DNA from: Thalassospira xianhensis MCCC 1A02616
GTDB taxonomy: Bacteria; Pseudomonadota; Alphaproteobacteria; Rhodospirillales; Thalassospiraceae
Length of the DNA stretch: 64,000 nt
NCBI RefSeq assembly: GCF_003326475.1
Contig: NZ_JPWA01000015.1
Location: forward strand, 1 to 64,000
Direction: 5' to 3'
Of this stretch, positions 8,281-17,248 are shown piece after piece. A program made the translations under genes and the position numbers. The notes beneath the pieces were generated by a model that was given only the letters and a program-made list of their open reading frames with translations, ran no database searches and had not been told where the DNA came from. How positions within the stretch are numbered: position 1 is the stretch's first letter; each line of letters starts with the position of its first letter.

Positions 8281-9321
8281 ATGAAAGGACGCAAAGTGAT
8301 TGAATTGAACAAAAAGGTTCTTGCAGTCGGGGTGTTTGCTGCAGGACTGGCTTCTTTCGCACAATACGCATCTGCGACGGAATATCCGCTTACACTGGAA
8401 AATTGTGGTCGAACCCTGACCTTTGATCAGGCTCCGAACCGTGTCGTATCGCTTGGTCAAAGCAGTACGGAACTGCTCTATCTGCTGGGGCTGGCTGACA
8501 GGGTGGTCGGAACGGCGGTGTGGCTTGGCCCGGTGCAGGAAGAATTCCGGCAGGTCAATGAAACCATCCCGCGTCTGGCAGACAACGATCCCAGCTTTGA
8601 AAGTGTGGTCGGACAGAAACCCGATATGGTCGCAACCCAGTTCCAATGGCATATCGGCCCGAATGGCAAGGTCGGAACGATTGACCAGTTTGCTGAACTT
8701 TCAATCCCGGTCTATACCGCGCCAGCCGATTGCGTCGGTAAGGACAACACCACGGGCGGTGACGGAACGCGGATTGATGCCTTTTCGATGGATCAGATCT
8801 ATCAGGGGATAGCCGACCTTTCGAAAATCTTCGATGTCGAGGAACGCGGCGCTGATCTGATTGCCGATTTCAAAGCCCGCGAAAAAGCGGCGCGAGAAAA
8901 AGTGGCCGCCGTGAATGGCAAGGGAATTTCGGCACTGTTCTGGTTCTCCAGTGCTGAAATCGATGTTGATCCGTTTGTTGCCGGGCAGAAAGGCGCACCG
9001 GCCTATGTCATGTCGATCCTAGGTGTGGAGAATGTCATCGACAGTGATGATGAATGGCCCACAGTCGGGTGGGAAACCATCGCACGAACCAATCCCGATA
9101 TCATTGTGATTGGCAAAATGGATCGTCGTCGTTTTCCGGCCGATGACTGGGAACTTAAAATGCAGTTCCTGAAATCCGATCCGGTAACCCGTCAGATGAA
9201 TGCGGTCAAAAGCGGAAATATCGTCGTCATGGATGCCCAGTCGATGAACCCGACCATGCGGACAATCGACGGCATTGAAACGCTGGCCAAGGCAATCGAG
9301 GCGTTCGAGGCAACCCAGTGA
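8281..9321 (+). CDS. Periplasmic substrate-binding protein, BtuF/FecB type
   Basis: Binding component of a metal-chelate or corrinoid ABC importer, about 346 residues, with a Sec signal (KKVLAVGVFAAGLASFAQYASA, cut before TEYP; start and end residues quoted loosely). The class III binding-protein fold is indicated by RVVSLGQSSTELLYLLGL, the long interdomain helix region and PDIIVIGK. ATG 8281 is listed. GTG 8296 is also likely because AAAGGA lies six bases ahead of it and the signal peptide remains complete. The upstream cobalamin riboswitch argues that the ligand is cobalamin or a corrinoid precursor. No TonB receptor gene is in the operon. The stop overlaps the permease start (GTGA). Confidence 0.84.
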   Translation: MKGRKVIELNKKVLAVGVFAAGLASFAQYASATEYPLTLENCGRTLTFDQAPNRVVSLGQSSTELLYLLGLADRVVGTAVWLGPVQEEFRQVNETIPRLADNDPSFESVVGQKPDMVATQFQWHIGPNGKVGTIDQFAELSIPVYTAPADCVGKDNTTGGDGTRIDAFSMDQIYQGIADLSKIFDVEERGADLIADFKAREKAAREKVAAVNGKGISALFWFSSAEIDVDPFVAGQKGAPAYVMSILGVENVIDSDDEWPTVGWETIARTNPDIIVIGKMDRRRFPADDWELKMQFLKSDPVTRQMNAVKSGNIVVMDAQSMNPTMRTIDGIETLAKAIEAFEATQ

Positions 9322-10370
9322 TCGGGCCAATGATCGGGAATATCATTTCCAGCCCTGTTTTCATCAAACGCATCAGCGTGGCATTTGCCGCGCTGATGTT
9401 GCTGGCAGCGGTCCTGGCGGTTGCCGCATCGGTGGGCGAAACGGCAATCCCGGTGGGTACGGTGATCGATACGATTGCCAATCACTTATGGGATGCCGGG
9501 CATCCGGTGGATGCGATTGATGCCGGTATTATCTGGAACTATCGGCTGAGCCGCGCGATTGTTGCTGCAAGTTGCGGGGCGGCACTTGCTGTTTCCGGGG
9601 CGGTCTTGCAGGCGCTTTTGCGTAACAGTCTTGCCGATCCTTACTTGCTGGGCATTTCAGCCGGGGCATCGACGGGGGCGGTCAGTATCGTGATCCTTGG
9701 TCTTGGGGCCGGGATGCTTTCGCTGTCACTTGGTGCATTTATCGGCGCAGTGGCGGCATTTGCCTTTGTGACCGTTCTGGCATTACAGGCAGGGCGCGGC
9801 ACGGGGGCGATCATTCTGGCCGGGATTGCCGGGTCGCAGATGTTTAACGCCCTGACATCCTTCATTGTCACCAAATCGGCCAGTGCCGAACAGGCGCGCG
9901 GCATCATGTTCTGGCTTCTGGGCAATCTTAGCGGCGTGCGCTGGCCCGACGTGTGGCTGGCCTTGCCCGTGGCTATTGCCGGGCTTGTCGTGTGTCTCTG
10001 GCATGCACGCGCACTTGATGCCTTTACATTTGGTCGTGAATCCGCAGCATCGCTTGGTGTCCCGGTCAGGCGGGTTTATGCCGTGCTGATTGCCGCTGCC
10101 GCAATGATGACGGCGGTGATGGTCAGCATTGTGGGGGCCATCGGCTTTGTTGGACTGGTGATCCCGCATGCCGCGCGCTTTTTTGTCGGAACGCGCCATG
10201 GGCTGGTATTGCCGTTATCGGCGTTGATCGGCGCACTGTTTCTGGTCTGTGCCGATGTCATCTCACGCGTGATCGTTCCGGGGCAGGTGTTGCCAATCGG
10301 TGTGATTACTGCCCTTGTCGGGGCGCCGGCCTTTGCCCTGATCCTGTGTCACGGAAGGATTTTGCGATGA
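9318..10370 (+). CDS. FecCD/BtuC-type ABC transporter permease
   Basis: Inner-membrane permease of the BtuCD-like importer, 350 residues with about nine to ten hydrophobic helices. Diagnostic blocks are LPRAIVA-type WNYRLSRAIVAASCGAAL, GAVLQALLRNSLADPYLLGIS-type text near residue 90 and GAIGFVGLVIPHAARF near residue 270, all standard in FecCD permeases. The GTG start shares bases with the stop of the binding-protein gene; an ATG four codons later is possible. Its own stop overlaps the ATPase start (ATGA), so all three subunits are translationally coupled. Confidence 0.92.
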   Translation: MIGPMIGNIISSPVFIKRISVAFAALMLLAAVLAVAASVGETAIPVGTVIDTIANHLWDAGHPVDAIDAGIIWNYRLSRAIVAASCGAALAVSGAVLQALLRNSLADPYLLGISAGASTGAVSIVILGLGAGMLSLSLGAFIGAVAAFAFVTVLALQAGRGTGAIILAGIAGSQMFNALTSFIVTKSASAEQARGIMFWLLGNLSGVRWPDVWLALPVAIAGLVVCLWHARALDAFTFGRESAASLGVPVRRVYAVLIAAAAMMTAVMVSIVGAIGFVGLVIPHAARFFVGTRHGLVLPLSALIGALFLVCADVISRVIVPGQVLPIGVITALVGAPAFALILCHGRILR

Positions 10371-11149
10371 CCCTGGAACTGTGCGATATCGTCTGGTCTG
10401 CCGGTTTTCGCAAGATCATCAAAAATGTCTCGCTCCGTGTTAAACCGGGCGAGTTTCTGGGCCTGATCGGGCCGAACGGATCGGGCAAAACAAGTTTGAT
10501 GTCGGTTTTGGCCGGTATTCGTCCACCTGATCAGGGGCGCGCGATGTTGGCAGGGCAGGACATGAAAAAGCATGGCCGTCGCAAACTGGCCCGGCAGATC
10601 GGCTTTGTCGAACAGCAGGCCGACACCACAGACCGCTTGACCGCGCGCGAGGCGGTGGCACTGGGGCGCACACCTTATCTCAGCATGCTGTCGCCTTGGT
10701 CGGAACGCGATGATGCGATTGTGGAACGTGCGCTCGGCGATGTTGATATGACCCATCTGGCTGACCGGTTCTGGCATACGCTTTCGGGCGGTGAAAAGCA
10801 GCGGGTTCATATCGCGCGCGCACTGGCGCAGGAGCCAAAATTCCTGCTACTGGACGAGCCGACAAACCATCTGGACATCCGTCATCAGCTTGGATTGCTG
10901 GAACTGGTGCGCGAATTGCCGGTTACCGTGGTGGCCGCCCTGCACGATCTTAACCATGCCGCGATGTATTGCGACCGGATTGCCATGATGCGTGATGGGG
11001 AACTGGTCGGGATCGGCAGCCCTGCCGACATTCTGACATCGGAAAATTTGCGTGATGTGTTCGGTGTGGATGCCACCATCGAACATGGCCCGAATGGGGA
11101 ATGTACTGTGCGTTATCACACAGGTATGAAAAAAGACCGGGCTGCATGA
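10367..11149 (+). CDS. ABC transporter ATP-binding protein, FecE/BtuD type
   Basis: Cytoplasmic ATPase of the importer, 260 residues. Walker A is GPNGSGKTSL, the signature is LSGGEKQRVHIARAL, Walker B is LLLDEPTNHLD and the switch His is in AALHDLNHA. The TPYL segment before the signature is typical of FecE/BtuD ATPases. Its ATG overlaps the permease stop. The stop codon lies in the loop of the operon terminator. Co-regulation by the cobalamin riboswitch points to corrinoid uptake, though the family as a whole also handles siderophores and other chelates. Confidence 0.9.
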   Translation: MTLELCDIVWSAGFRKIIKNVSLRVKPGEFLGLIGPNGSGKTSLMSVLAGIRPPDQGRAMLAGQDMKKHGRRKLARQIGFVEQQADTTDRLTAREAVALGRTPYLSMLSPWSERDDAIVERALGDVDMTHLADRFWHTLSGGEKQRVHIARALAQEPKFLLLDEPTNHLDIRHQLGLLELVRELPVTVVAALHDLNHAAMYCDRIAMMRDGELVGIGSPADILTSENLRDVFGVDATIEHGPNGECTVRYHTGMKKDRAA

Positions 11150-11163
11150 CCCGGTCTTTTTCA
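11129..11163. terminator. Bidirectional terminator of the ABC-importer operon and purD
   Basis: Stem AAAAGACCGGG / CCCGGTCTTTT with the ATPase stop codon TGA in the loop, followed by a T-rich run. Works for the convergent purD on the other strand too. Confidence 0.88.
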
Positions 11164-11173
11164 ATTCAAAGGC

Positions 11174-12457
11174 TTACTTCTGTTCGCGTGCAATCGCGCG
11201 CCAGCCGATATCACGGCGGCAAAAACCGCCCGGCCAGTCAATGGCGTCAACGGCCTGATAGGCGCGTTTCTGCGCCTCGGTCACCGACGTGCCGCGTGCG
11301 GTAACGCCAAGAACACGACCGCCCGTCGCGGTCAGTTTGTCACCATCCATTTTCGTGCCCGCATGCAGGACCTTGACCTTGTCCATTGCATCGGCATCGG
11401 CCACGTTTTTGATCTCGGTACCTTTTTCGTAGCTGCCCGGATACCCCTTGGCGGCCATGACAACGACCATGGCGGTTTCATAATGCCATTCGGGTTCGAC
11501 GGTATCGAGTTTGCCGGTCGCTGCCCCATCAAGGATATCAAGCACATCCGATTTCAGACGCGTCATCAGAACCTGGCATTCCGGATCGCCAAAACGGATG
11601 TTGTATTCGATCAGTTTCGGATTGCCCGCATCGTCAATCATCAGACCGGCAAACAAAACCCCCTTGAACGGATGGCCTTCGGCGGCCATGCCCTTGACGG
11701 TCGGAACAATGATCTGTTCCATGACCTTGTCCTCAACCGATTGCGTAAAGACCGGGGCGGGGGAATAGGCGCCCATACCACCGGTATTCGGGCCGGTATC
11801 GCCTTCGCCGACCGCTTTGTGATCCTGTGCTGCAATTAGCGGGATGACGTTTTCACCGTCACAAACCGCAAAGAAGGATGCTTCTTCGCCGGTCATGAAT
11901 TCCTCGATCACCAACTCCGCACCGGCATCGCCGAATTTGCCACCGACCATGCATTCGTCAATCGCGGCAAGGGCTTCATCAACTGTCTGGCAAATCGTCA
12001 CACCCTTGCCCGCGGCAAGGCCGTCGGTTTTGACAACAATCGGGGCACCGTGTTTTTCAACAAAGGCACGGGCATCGTCAGGCGTGGTGAAACGGCCATA
12101 GGCAGCGGACGGGACGCCAAACTTTGCCACCATGTCCTTCATGAAACCCTTGGAGCCTTCAAGCTGTGCAGCAGCCTTTGAACAGCCAAACGATTTGATG
12201 CCAACTGCATCCAACGCATCAACAAGGCCCGCGACCAACGGGGCCTCGGGGCCGACAACAACCAGATCGACCGCATTGTCGGTGGCAAATTTCACAAGGC
12301 CGTCAATATCGCTATCGGAAATGGCAACACATTGCGCGGAATCGGCAATCCCGGCATTGCCCGGTGCACACCAAAGTTTGGTCAAGCGCGGGCTCTTGGC
12401 AATTGCCCAGCACAATGCATGTTCACGTCCGCCACCGCCAACGACCAGAACCTTCAT
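11174..12457 (-). CDS. purD: Phosphoribosylamine-glycine ligase (GAR synthetase)
   Basis: Second step of de novo purine synthesis: ATP-dependent joining of glycine to phosphoribosylamine. The 427-residue product has the N-terminal MKVLVVGGGGREHALCW, an ATP-grasp domain with DGLAAGKGV, and the family signature FGDPECQ. Length is normal. The ATG at 12457 gives the canonical N-terminus and has GAGG seven bases upstream; the longer reading has no family support. Divergent from xseA, with no other pur gene adjacent. Confidence 0.96.
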   Translation of the reverse strand: MKVLVVGGGGREHALCWAIAKSPRLTKLWCAPGNAGIADSAQCVAISDSDIDGLVKFATDNAVDLVVVGPEAPLVAGLVDALDAVGIKSFGCSKAAAQLEGSKGFMKDMVAKFGVPSAAYGRFTTPDDARAFVEKHGAPIVVKTDGLAAGKGVTICQTVDEALAAIDECMVGGKFGDAGAELVIEEFMTGEEASFFAVCDGENVIPLIAAQDHKAVGEGDTGPNTGGMGAYSPAPVFTQSVEDKVMEQIIVPTVKGMAAEGHPFKGVLFAGLMIDDAGNPKLIEYNIRFGDPECQVLMTRLKSDVLDILDGAATGKLDTVEPEWHYETAMVVVMAAKGYPGSYEKGTEIKNVADADAMDKVKVLHAGTKMDGDKLTATGGRVLGVTARGTSVTEAQKRAYQAVDAIDWPGGFCRRDIGWRAIAREQK

Positions 12458-12570
12458 GATTTTAACCTCGATTACGTGTCCGACTGCTTGATGGTCCAGA
12501 CGGGATGAACTAGGCTTGCACCCCATCCCGCTTGAAAATTTATGCGGGCTTTTAGCATAAAGTGCCCTTG

Positions 12571-14214
12571 ATGACGCAAGATTTGTTCGACCCGTTCGCT
12601 CCCATGCCCGAAGAACCCGCGAAACCGGGAAATCTGCCGGAATTTTCGGTCTCCGATCTTTCCAACGCGCTTAAACGCACGGTCGAGGATGCGTTTTCGT
12701 TTGTGCGTGTGCGCGGCGAGATTTCCGGTTTCAAACGTGCCAGCAGCGGCCATCTTTATCTGGCGCTCAAGGATGATCAGGCGGTGCTGGATGGTGTGTG
12801 CTGGCGCGGGCAGGCATCCAAACTTGGCCTTGCACCCGAAGACGGCATGGAAGTCATTGTTACCGGGCGATTGACGACATTCCCGGGCCGGTCGAAATAC
12901 CAGATTGTCATCGAAACGATGGAAGTCGCGGGCGAAGGCGCGCTTCTGAAACTTCTGGAAGAACGCAAAAAGAAACTTGCCGCCGAAGGACTGTTTGATG
13001 CGGATCGCAAAAAGCCGATCCCGTTCCTGCCTGATGTCATCGGGATTGTAACATCCCCAACCGGGGCGGTTATCCGCGATATCATGCATCGGCTTCGCGA
13101 ACGTTTCCCGCGCCGGGTTTTGTTATGGCCCGTGGTGGTGCAGGGAACCGGTGCTGCCGAACAGGTCGCGCAGGCGGTGCGCGGTTTCAACGATCTTTTG
13201 CCTTATGGCAATATTCCGCGCCCCGATGTCCTGATCGTCGCGCGCGGTGGCGGGTCACTTGAAGACCTTTGGGCGTTTAACGAGGAAATCATTGCCCGTG
13301 CGGTGGCGGAATCCGACATTCCGGTGATCTCGGCGGTCGGCCATGAAACCGATACCACCCTGATTGATTTTGTGTCCGACCTGCGCGCGCCCACCCCGAC
13401 GGGGGCTGCGGAAAAGGCCGTTCCCGTGCGGCTTGATCTGATCGGCCAGGTCGAGGAAGACGGCCTTCGTCTGACGCAGGCCGTCCGTCGGCTTGGCGTG
13501 GAAAAACGCACCGCCCTTGAAAGCCTTGCGCGTGGCCTTGGCGATCCGCGCCGGATGCTTGAAGAACGCAGCCAGACCCTTGATAACTGGTCGGATCGAC
13601 TGCCGCGTGCGGCAGGCAGTGTTTTACAGCAGGCGCGTGCGCGTCTGAACGAAGCCGGGGCACGGCTGGTCAGTCCGCGCGAACAGCTTTCGGAAAAACG
13701 CGGACGGTTGGAAAATGCTGGTCTGCGGCTGGATGGGGCGATCAAGTCCGCGATCCAGATGCAAAAGGCCCGACTTGATCAGGCGGCCGCCGGACTTCGC
13801 CCGGCAAATGCCAAACGCGATATCGCACGTGATCACAAACAGATCGACGATCTGGCTGCTCGGATGCAGGCGGCGGTTAAAAATATCCTGAACCGCGAAG
13901 CCGAAGGACTGGCGCGCTATGACCGTCTTCTGGAAAGCTATTCCTATCGCAATGTTCTCAAACGCGGTTTTGCCGTGGTGCGCGGTGCGGACGAAGGTTT
14001 GATCGGCAGGGCATCGGATCTGATTGCCGGGCAGGGTTACATTCTGGAAATGCAGGATGGACGTGCCGATGTAACAGCAGGGACGTATTCCTCTGGAGAG
14101 CCCGAGGCGGCACCGGTTGCCACAGTCGCGCCGAAATCCGCATCCAAACCGAAACCGGCCCGGAAAAAAGACCCGGCCCCCAAAGATGATGACAGGCAAG
14201 GGAGCCTTTTGTGA
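12571..14214 (+). CDS. xseA: Exodeoxyribonuclease VII large subunit
   Basis: Large subunit of ExoVII, which degrades single-stranded DNA to oligonucleotides. The 547 residues comprise an N-terminal OB fold (about 20-115, VRGEISGFKRASSGHLYLALKD region), the catalytic core (GVVTSPTGAVIRDI-like text, RGGGSLEDLWAFN, GHETDTTLIDFV and DLRAPTPT), a long charged coiled-coil and a Lys/Pro-rich tail. The tail (KPKPARKKDPAPKDDD) is longer than in enterobacteria. ATG 12571 is used; GTG 12562 is in frame. The small subunit xseB is not nearby. The stop shares a base with the start of the M23 peptidase gene. Confidence 0.95.
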   Translation: MTQDLFDPFAPMPEEPAKPGNLPEFSVSDLSNALKRTVEDAFSFVRVRGEISGFKRASSGHLYLALKDDQAVLDGVCWRGQASKLGLAPEDGMEVIVTGRLTTFPGRSKYQIVIETMEVAGEGALLKLLEERKKKLAAEGLFDADRKKPIPFLPDVIGIVTSPTGAVIRDIMHRLRERFPRRVLLWPVVVQGTGAAEQVAQAVRGFNDLLPYGNIPRPDVLIVARGGGSLEDLWAFNEEIIARAVAESDIPVISAVGHETDTTLIDFVSDLRAPTPTGAAEKAVPVRLDLIGQVEEDGLRLTQAVRRLGVEKRTALESLARGLGDPRRMLEERSQTLDNWSDRLPRAAGSVLQQARARLNEAGARLVSPREQLSEKRGRLENAGLRLDGAIKSAIQMQKARLDQAAAGLRPANAKRDIARDHKQIDDLAARMQAAVKNILNREAEGLARYDRLLESYSYRNVLKRGFAVVRGADEGLIGRASDLIAGQGYILEMQDGRADVTAGTYSSGEPEAAPVATVAPKSASKPKPARKKDPAPKDDDRQGSLL

Positions 14215-15074
14215 TGCGTTTCGGAATGACCACGTTTCTGGCGACAACCGGTTTGATCGTATCGTGTTTCGGTGCGATCGCGGCCGAACCAACCTATGAG
14301 GGCCAGTTTGTTCAGGGCGGCATCGTGTTCGGGCAGACCGACCCCGGAAGCAGCATCCTTCTGGATGGCAATGCGATTGATACGATCGGGCCGGACGGGG
14401 CGTTTATCCTTGGCTTTCCACGCGATTACGAAGGCCCCGCCAAGCTGACCCTGCGCAAGGCTGATGGGGCAGTCGAAGAATATGCCTATGACATCGGTGA
14501 TCGCGAATTTGATATCCAGCGGATTGATGGCCTGCCACCCAAGATGGTGACACCGGATCCGAAAGTCATGGATCGGATCAAGGATGATTCGCGTCAGGCC
14601 CGTGAAGCACGTGTCGAGCGTTTCACGCAGGAATTTTACAAGAACGGCTTTATCTGGCCGGTTCTCGGCCCGATCAGCGGTGTATATGGATCGCAACGCA
14701 TTTTGAATGGCGAACCGCGTGCCCCGCATTGGGGAGTAGACATCGCCGTTCCGACCGGCACCGAGGTCGTCGCACCGGCTGACGGGATTGTGACGCTGGC
14801 GCATCCCGATATGTATTTTTCCGGGGCGACCCTGTTCATCGATCACGGGCTTGGCATGGTTTCGGCCTTTTTGCATTTGTCGGAAATCGATGTGAAAGTT
14901 GGTGATGTGGTTCGTCAGGGTGATCCAATTGCCAAGGTCGGGGCAAGCGGCCGTGCAACCGGGCCGCATCTCGATTGGCGGATCAATGTCGGGGATGCGC
15001 GCGTTGACGCGGCCCTTCTTGTGCCGCCGATGGAAGACGCACAAAAGGCCGCAAAGGCAAAGGCCAGCAATTGA
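14214..15074 (+). CDS. Exported M23 family metallopeptidase-like protein
   Basis: Predicted periplasmic LytM-type peptidoglycan endopeptidase of 286 residues with a Sec signal ending FGAIAA. An Ig-like N-terminal part (about 30-105) precedes the M23 domain (about 150-260). Zinc ligands His172 and Asp176 are in HWGVDIA and His221 in FLHLSE. The usual HxH motif reads GPHLDW (His252, Asp254), so the third zinc ligand is Asp rather than His. It could be a weak enzyme or a regulator of amidases. ATG 14214 overlaps the xseA stop by one base, so it is probably co-transcribed with xseA. Confidence 0.85.
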   Translation: MRFGMTTFLATTGLIVSCFGAIAAEPTYEGQFVQGGIVFGQTDPGSSILLDGNAIDTIGPDGAFILGFPRDYEGPAKLTLRKADGAVEEYAYDIGDREFDIQRIDGLPPKMVTPDPKVMDRIKDDSRQAREARVERFTQEFYKNGFIWPVLGPISGVYGSQRILNGEPRAPHWGVDIAVPTGTEVVAPADGIVTLAHPDMYFSGATLFIDHGLGMVSAFLHLSEIDVKVGDVVRQGDPIAKVGASGRATGPHLDWRINVGDARVDAALLVPPMEDAQKAAKAKASN

Positions 15075-15103
15075 TGATGGATAAACAATAGGGAACGTCT
15101 GCC

Positions 15104-16651
15104 ATGAAAAAGCACGGAGCCGTCGCCGCAGGACATGATGTCACAGCACGCGCGGCTGCCGATGTGCTTGAGGCAGGCGGCAATGCCTTTGACGCGATCA
15201 CCGCTGCGATGTGGACGGCATGCGTGGCGGAGCCGGTTCTGGCGTCGCTGGGCGGTGGCGGATTTGTCATGACCCGTCCGGCGGGAAAACCGCCAAGGCT
15301 TTATGATTTCTTTGTCGAAACCCCGCTTGCCAAACGCCCGCGCGAGGAACTTGAATTTGAAAGCCGGTTTGCGACATTTACCGGTGGCGTTACCCAGGAA
15401 TTTCACGGCGGATACGGTTCGGTTGCAACGCCGGGCGTGGTTGCCGGTATTTTCAAGCTGCATGACGATCTTGGATCATTGCCGATGGCGATGCTGGCCG
15501 AACCGGCAATTACCGCCGCACGTGACGGGATCAGACTGGATGCGTTTCAGCGATATGTCATGGGGATTGTGACGCCGCTTCTGGCGTTTTCTTCTGATAG
15601 CCGGGCGGTTTTTGGGTCGCCGGGACATCAGGCCGAAGACGGGTTCGAACTGTTGGGCGAGGGCGATCTTCATCATCAGTCCGATATGGCCGACAGCATT
15701 GAATATCTGCTGCGAACCGGGGCTGATGGTTTTTATCACGGCGATCTTGGTCATGCGCTAGTGACCGAATGCCGGGAATATGGTGGCTATCTTACAGGCG
15801 CTGATTTGGCGGCATACCGGGTTCTGGTCCGTGATCCGCTATTGATTGCCGGACGCAACGGACGGTTTGTTTTAAATCCGCCGCCTGCATCGGGCGGGGT
15901 TCTGGTCGGGTTCGGGCTTAAGCTTGCGCGCGAAATTGAACTCGGGGCATTTGGATCGGCCCGTCATCTTGAAGCGATTTCGCGCATTCTTCATGTCACC
16001 GGGCTGGCACGTAGCGAACATGGCGCAAGCCCAGCAATCCTTGCCGATGAATTCTGCGAATCCTACCGCTCGATGATCGGCGAACGTCCGCTTAGCCAGA
16101 ATGGCACGACCCATATTTCCGTGGTTGATGGTGATGGCAATCTCGCCGCCGCAACAATCTCGAACGGGTCCTGTTCCGGGCGGATGGTTCCTGGGACCGG
16201 GATCATGCTTAACAACATGCTGGGCGAAGCTGATCTGTCACCCGATGGGTTCCATCACTGGCCGTGCGGTGTGCGCATGACGTCAATGATGACCCCGGCC
16301 CTGTATCTGGCGGCGAATGGTGATGCGATTGCACTTGGATCTGGCGGGTCAAACCGCATTCGTTCGACCATGTTGCAGGTGATGCTGAATATCGATGCCT
16401 ATGACATGACCCTACATGGGGCGGTGGCGGCACCGCGACTTCATGTCGAAGACAGTCTTTTGTCGGTCGAACCGGGATTTGACGGAGCGCTTCTGGATGG
16501 TCTTAGCCTGGAAGACCAGCAGCGCTGGGATGCGGAGGATATGTTCTTTGGCGGTGTTCACGCCGCCAAGGTCAGTGGCGACGGCACAAAATTCAATGCG
16601 GTGGGGGATGCCCGACGTAATGGCCATCAATTTGTGATTACCGATCTGTAA
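15104..16651 (+). CDS. Gamma-glutamyltransferase-like Ntn hydrolase, no signal peptide
   Basis: Gamma-glutamyltransferase family, which autocleaves to expose a catalytic Thr and acts on glutathione or other gamma-glutamyl amides. The 515-residue product starts directly with the domain (AAGHDVTARAAADVLEAGGNA). It has PGVVAG near residue 110, the cleavage and nucleophile site NGTTHISVVD (Thr335), and GSGGSNRIRS as oxyanion/substrate region. No signal peptide is visible, unlike periplasmic GGTs of about 580 residues, so it is probably cytoplasmic or acts on another substrate. It follows the M23 gene by 29 bp on the same strand. Confidence 0.85.
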   Translation: MKKHGAVAAGHDVTARAAADVLEAGGNAFDAITAAMWTACVAEPVLASLGGGGFVMTRPAGKPPRLYDFFVETPLAKRPREELEFESRFATFTGGVTQEFHGGYGSVATPGVVAGIFKLHDDLGSLPMAMLAEPAITAARDGIRLDAFQRYVMGIVTPLLAFSSDSRAVFGSPGHQAEDGFELLGEGDLHHQSDMADSIEYLLRTGADGFYHGDLGHALVTECREYGGYLTGADLAAYRVLVRDPLLIAGRNGRFVLNPPPASGGVLVGFGLKLAREIELGAFGSARHLEAISRILHVTGLARSEHGASPAILADEFCESYRSMIGERPLSQNGTTHISVVDGDGNLAAATISNGSCSGRMVPGTGIMLNNMLGEADLSPDGFHHWPCGVRMTSMMTPALYLAANGDAIALGSGGSNRIRSTMLQVMLNIDAYDMTLHGAVAAPRLHVEDSLLSVEPGFDGALLDGLSLEDQQRWDAEDMFFGGVHAAKVSGDGTKFNAVGDARRNGHQFVITDL

Positions 16652-16667
16652 TCCGGCTTGAACCAGC

Positions 16668-17153
16668 TTAACGCGGAATTTCGTCCGCAGGGCGGACGTC
16701 AAGCAACGGAGCCGCATCTATATTTTCCGCATTCATCATGGTGGCAACTCGCTGCATGGATGACAGAAGCTGCGTTTTTTCCCAATCTGGCAGGGCATCG
16801 AACTGCGATATGAATTCTTCGTGCAGCATGGTGGGGGCTGCTTTTAATACGTTCTGACCTGCCTCCGTCAGAACCGTATTGACCACGCGCTTGTCCGTGG
16901 TGCTGCGACGGCGCTCTGCGAGCCCGCGCTGTTCAAGGCGGTTCAGGATTGTGGTAACCGTTGCCTGGCTCAGTGACACATGATTGGAAATGCGACGCAC
17001 CGTGACGTTCTGCAATTCGTCAATCGCGCGCAGGACCATCACCTGCGGGATGGTCAGGCCACAGGCTTTCATCATTCGTTTGGAATGAAGATCGGTTGCG
17101 CGGATGATCTGGCGCAATGCGACCAGAATGTCCTGCCAGTAGGCCTGTGTCAT
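16668..17153 (-). CDS. MarR family transcriptional regulator
   Basis: Winged-helix DNA-binding protein of 161 residues. The wHTH spans about residues 30-120, with VRRISNHVSLSQATVTTIL as recognition region and RRRSTTDKRVV as the wing, both typical of MarR. Convergent with the gamma-glutamyltransferase-like gene and downstream of an unknown membrane protein on the same strand. A perfect inverted repeat just upstream (17220-17237) is a likely autoregulatory operator. The ligand is unknown. Confidence 0.88.
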   Translation of the reverse strand: MTQAYWQDILVALRQIIRATDLHSKRMMKACGLTIPQVMVLRAIDELQNVTVRRISNHVSLSQATVTTILNRLEQRGLAERRRSTTDKRVVNTVLTEAGQNVLKAAPTMLHEEFISQFDALPDWEKTQLLSSMQRVATMMNAENIDAAPLLDVRPADEIPR

Positions 17154-17219
17154 TATGGTTTCCTCGGGCGATAGCTCTTACGCCACTCGGTAAAGGGGAT
17201 TGACCGCATTATCAATGCA

Positions 17220-17237
17220 ATTTGTCCTGCGACAAAT
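17220..17237. promoter_or_regulatory. Candidate MarR operator (inverted repeat)
   Basis: Perfect repeat ATTTGTC / GACAAAT around CTGC, in the 95-bp gap ahead of the marR start. Size and symmetry fit MarR binding sites; no T-run follows, so a terminator is less likely. Confidence 0.45.
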
Positions 17238-17248
17238 GATGATCGCTG

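Noticed and set aside
12539-12561. Inverted repeat TTTATGC / GCATAAA between purD and xseA
   Set aside because: Seven-base arms with a nine-base spacer; could be a PurR-like or other operator, but does not match the usual PurR pattern and may be chance.
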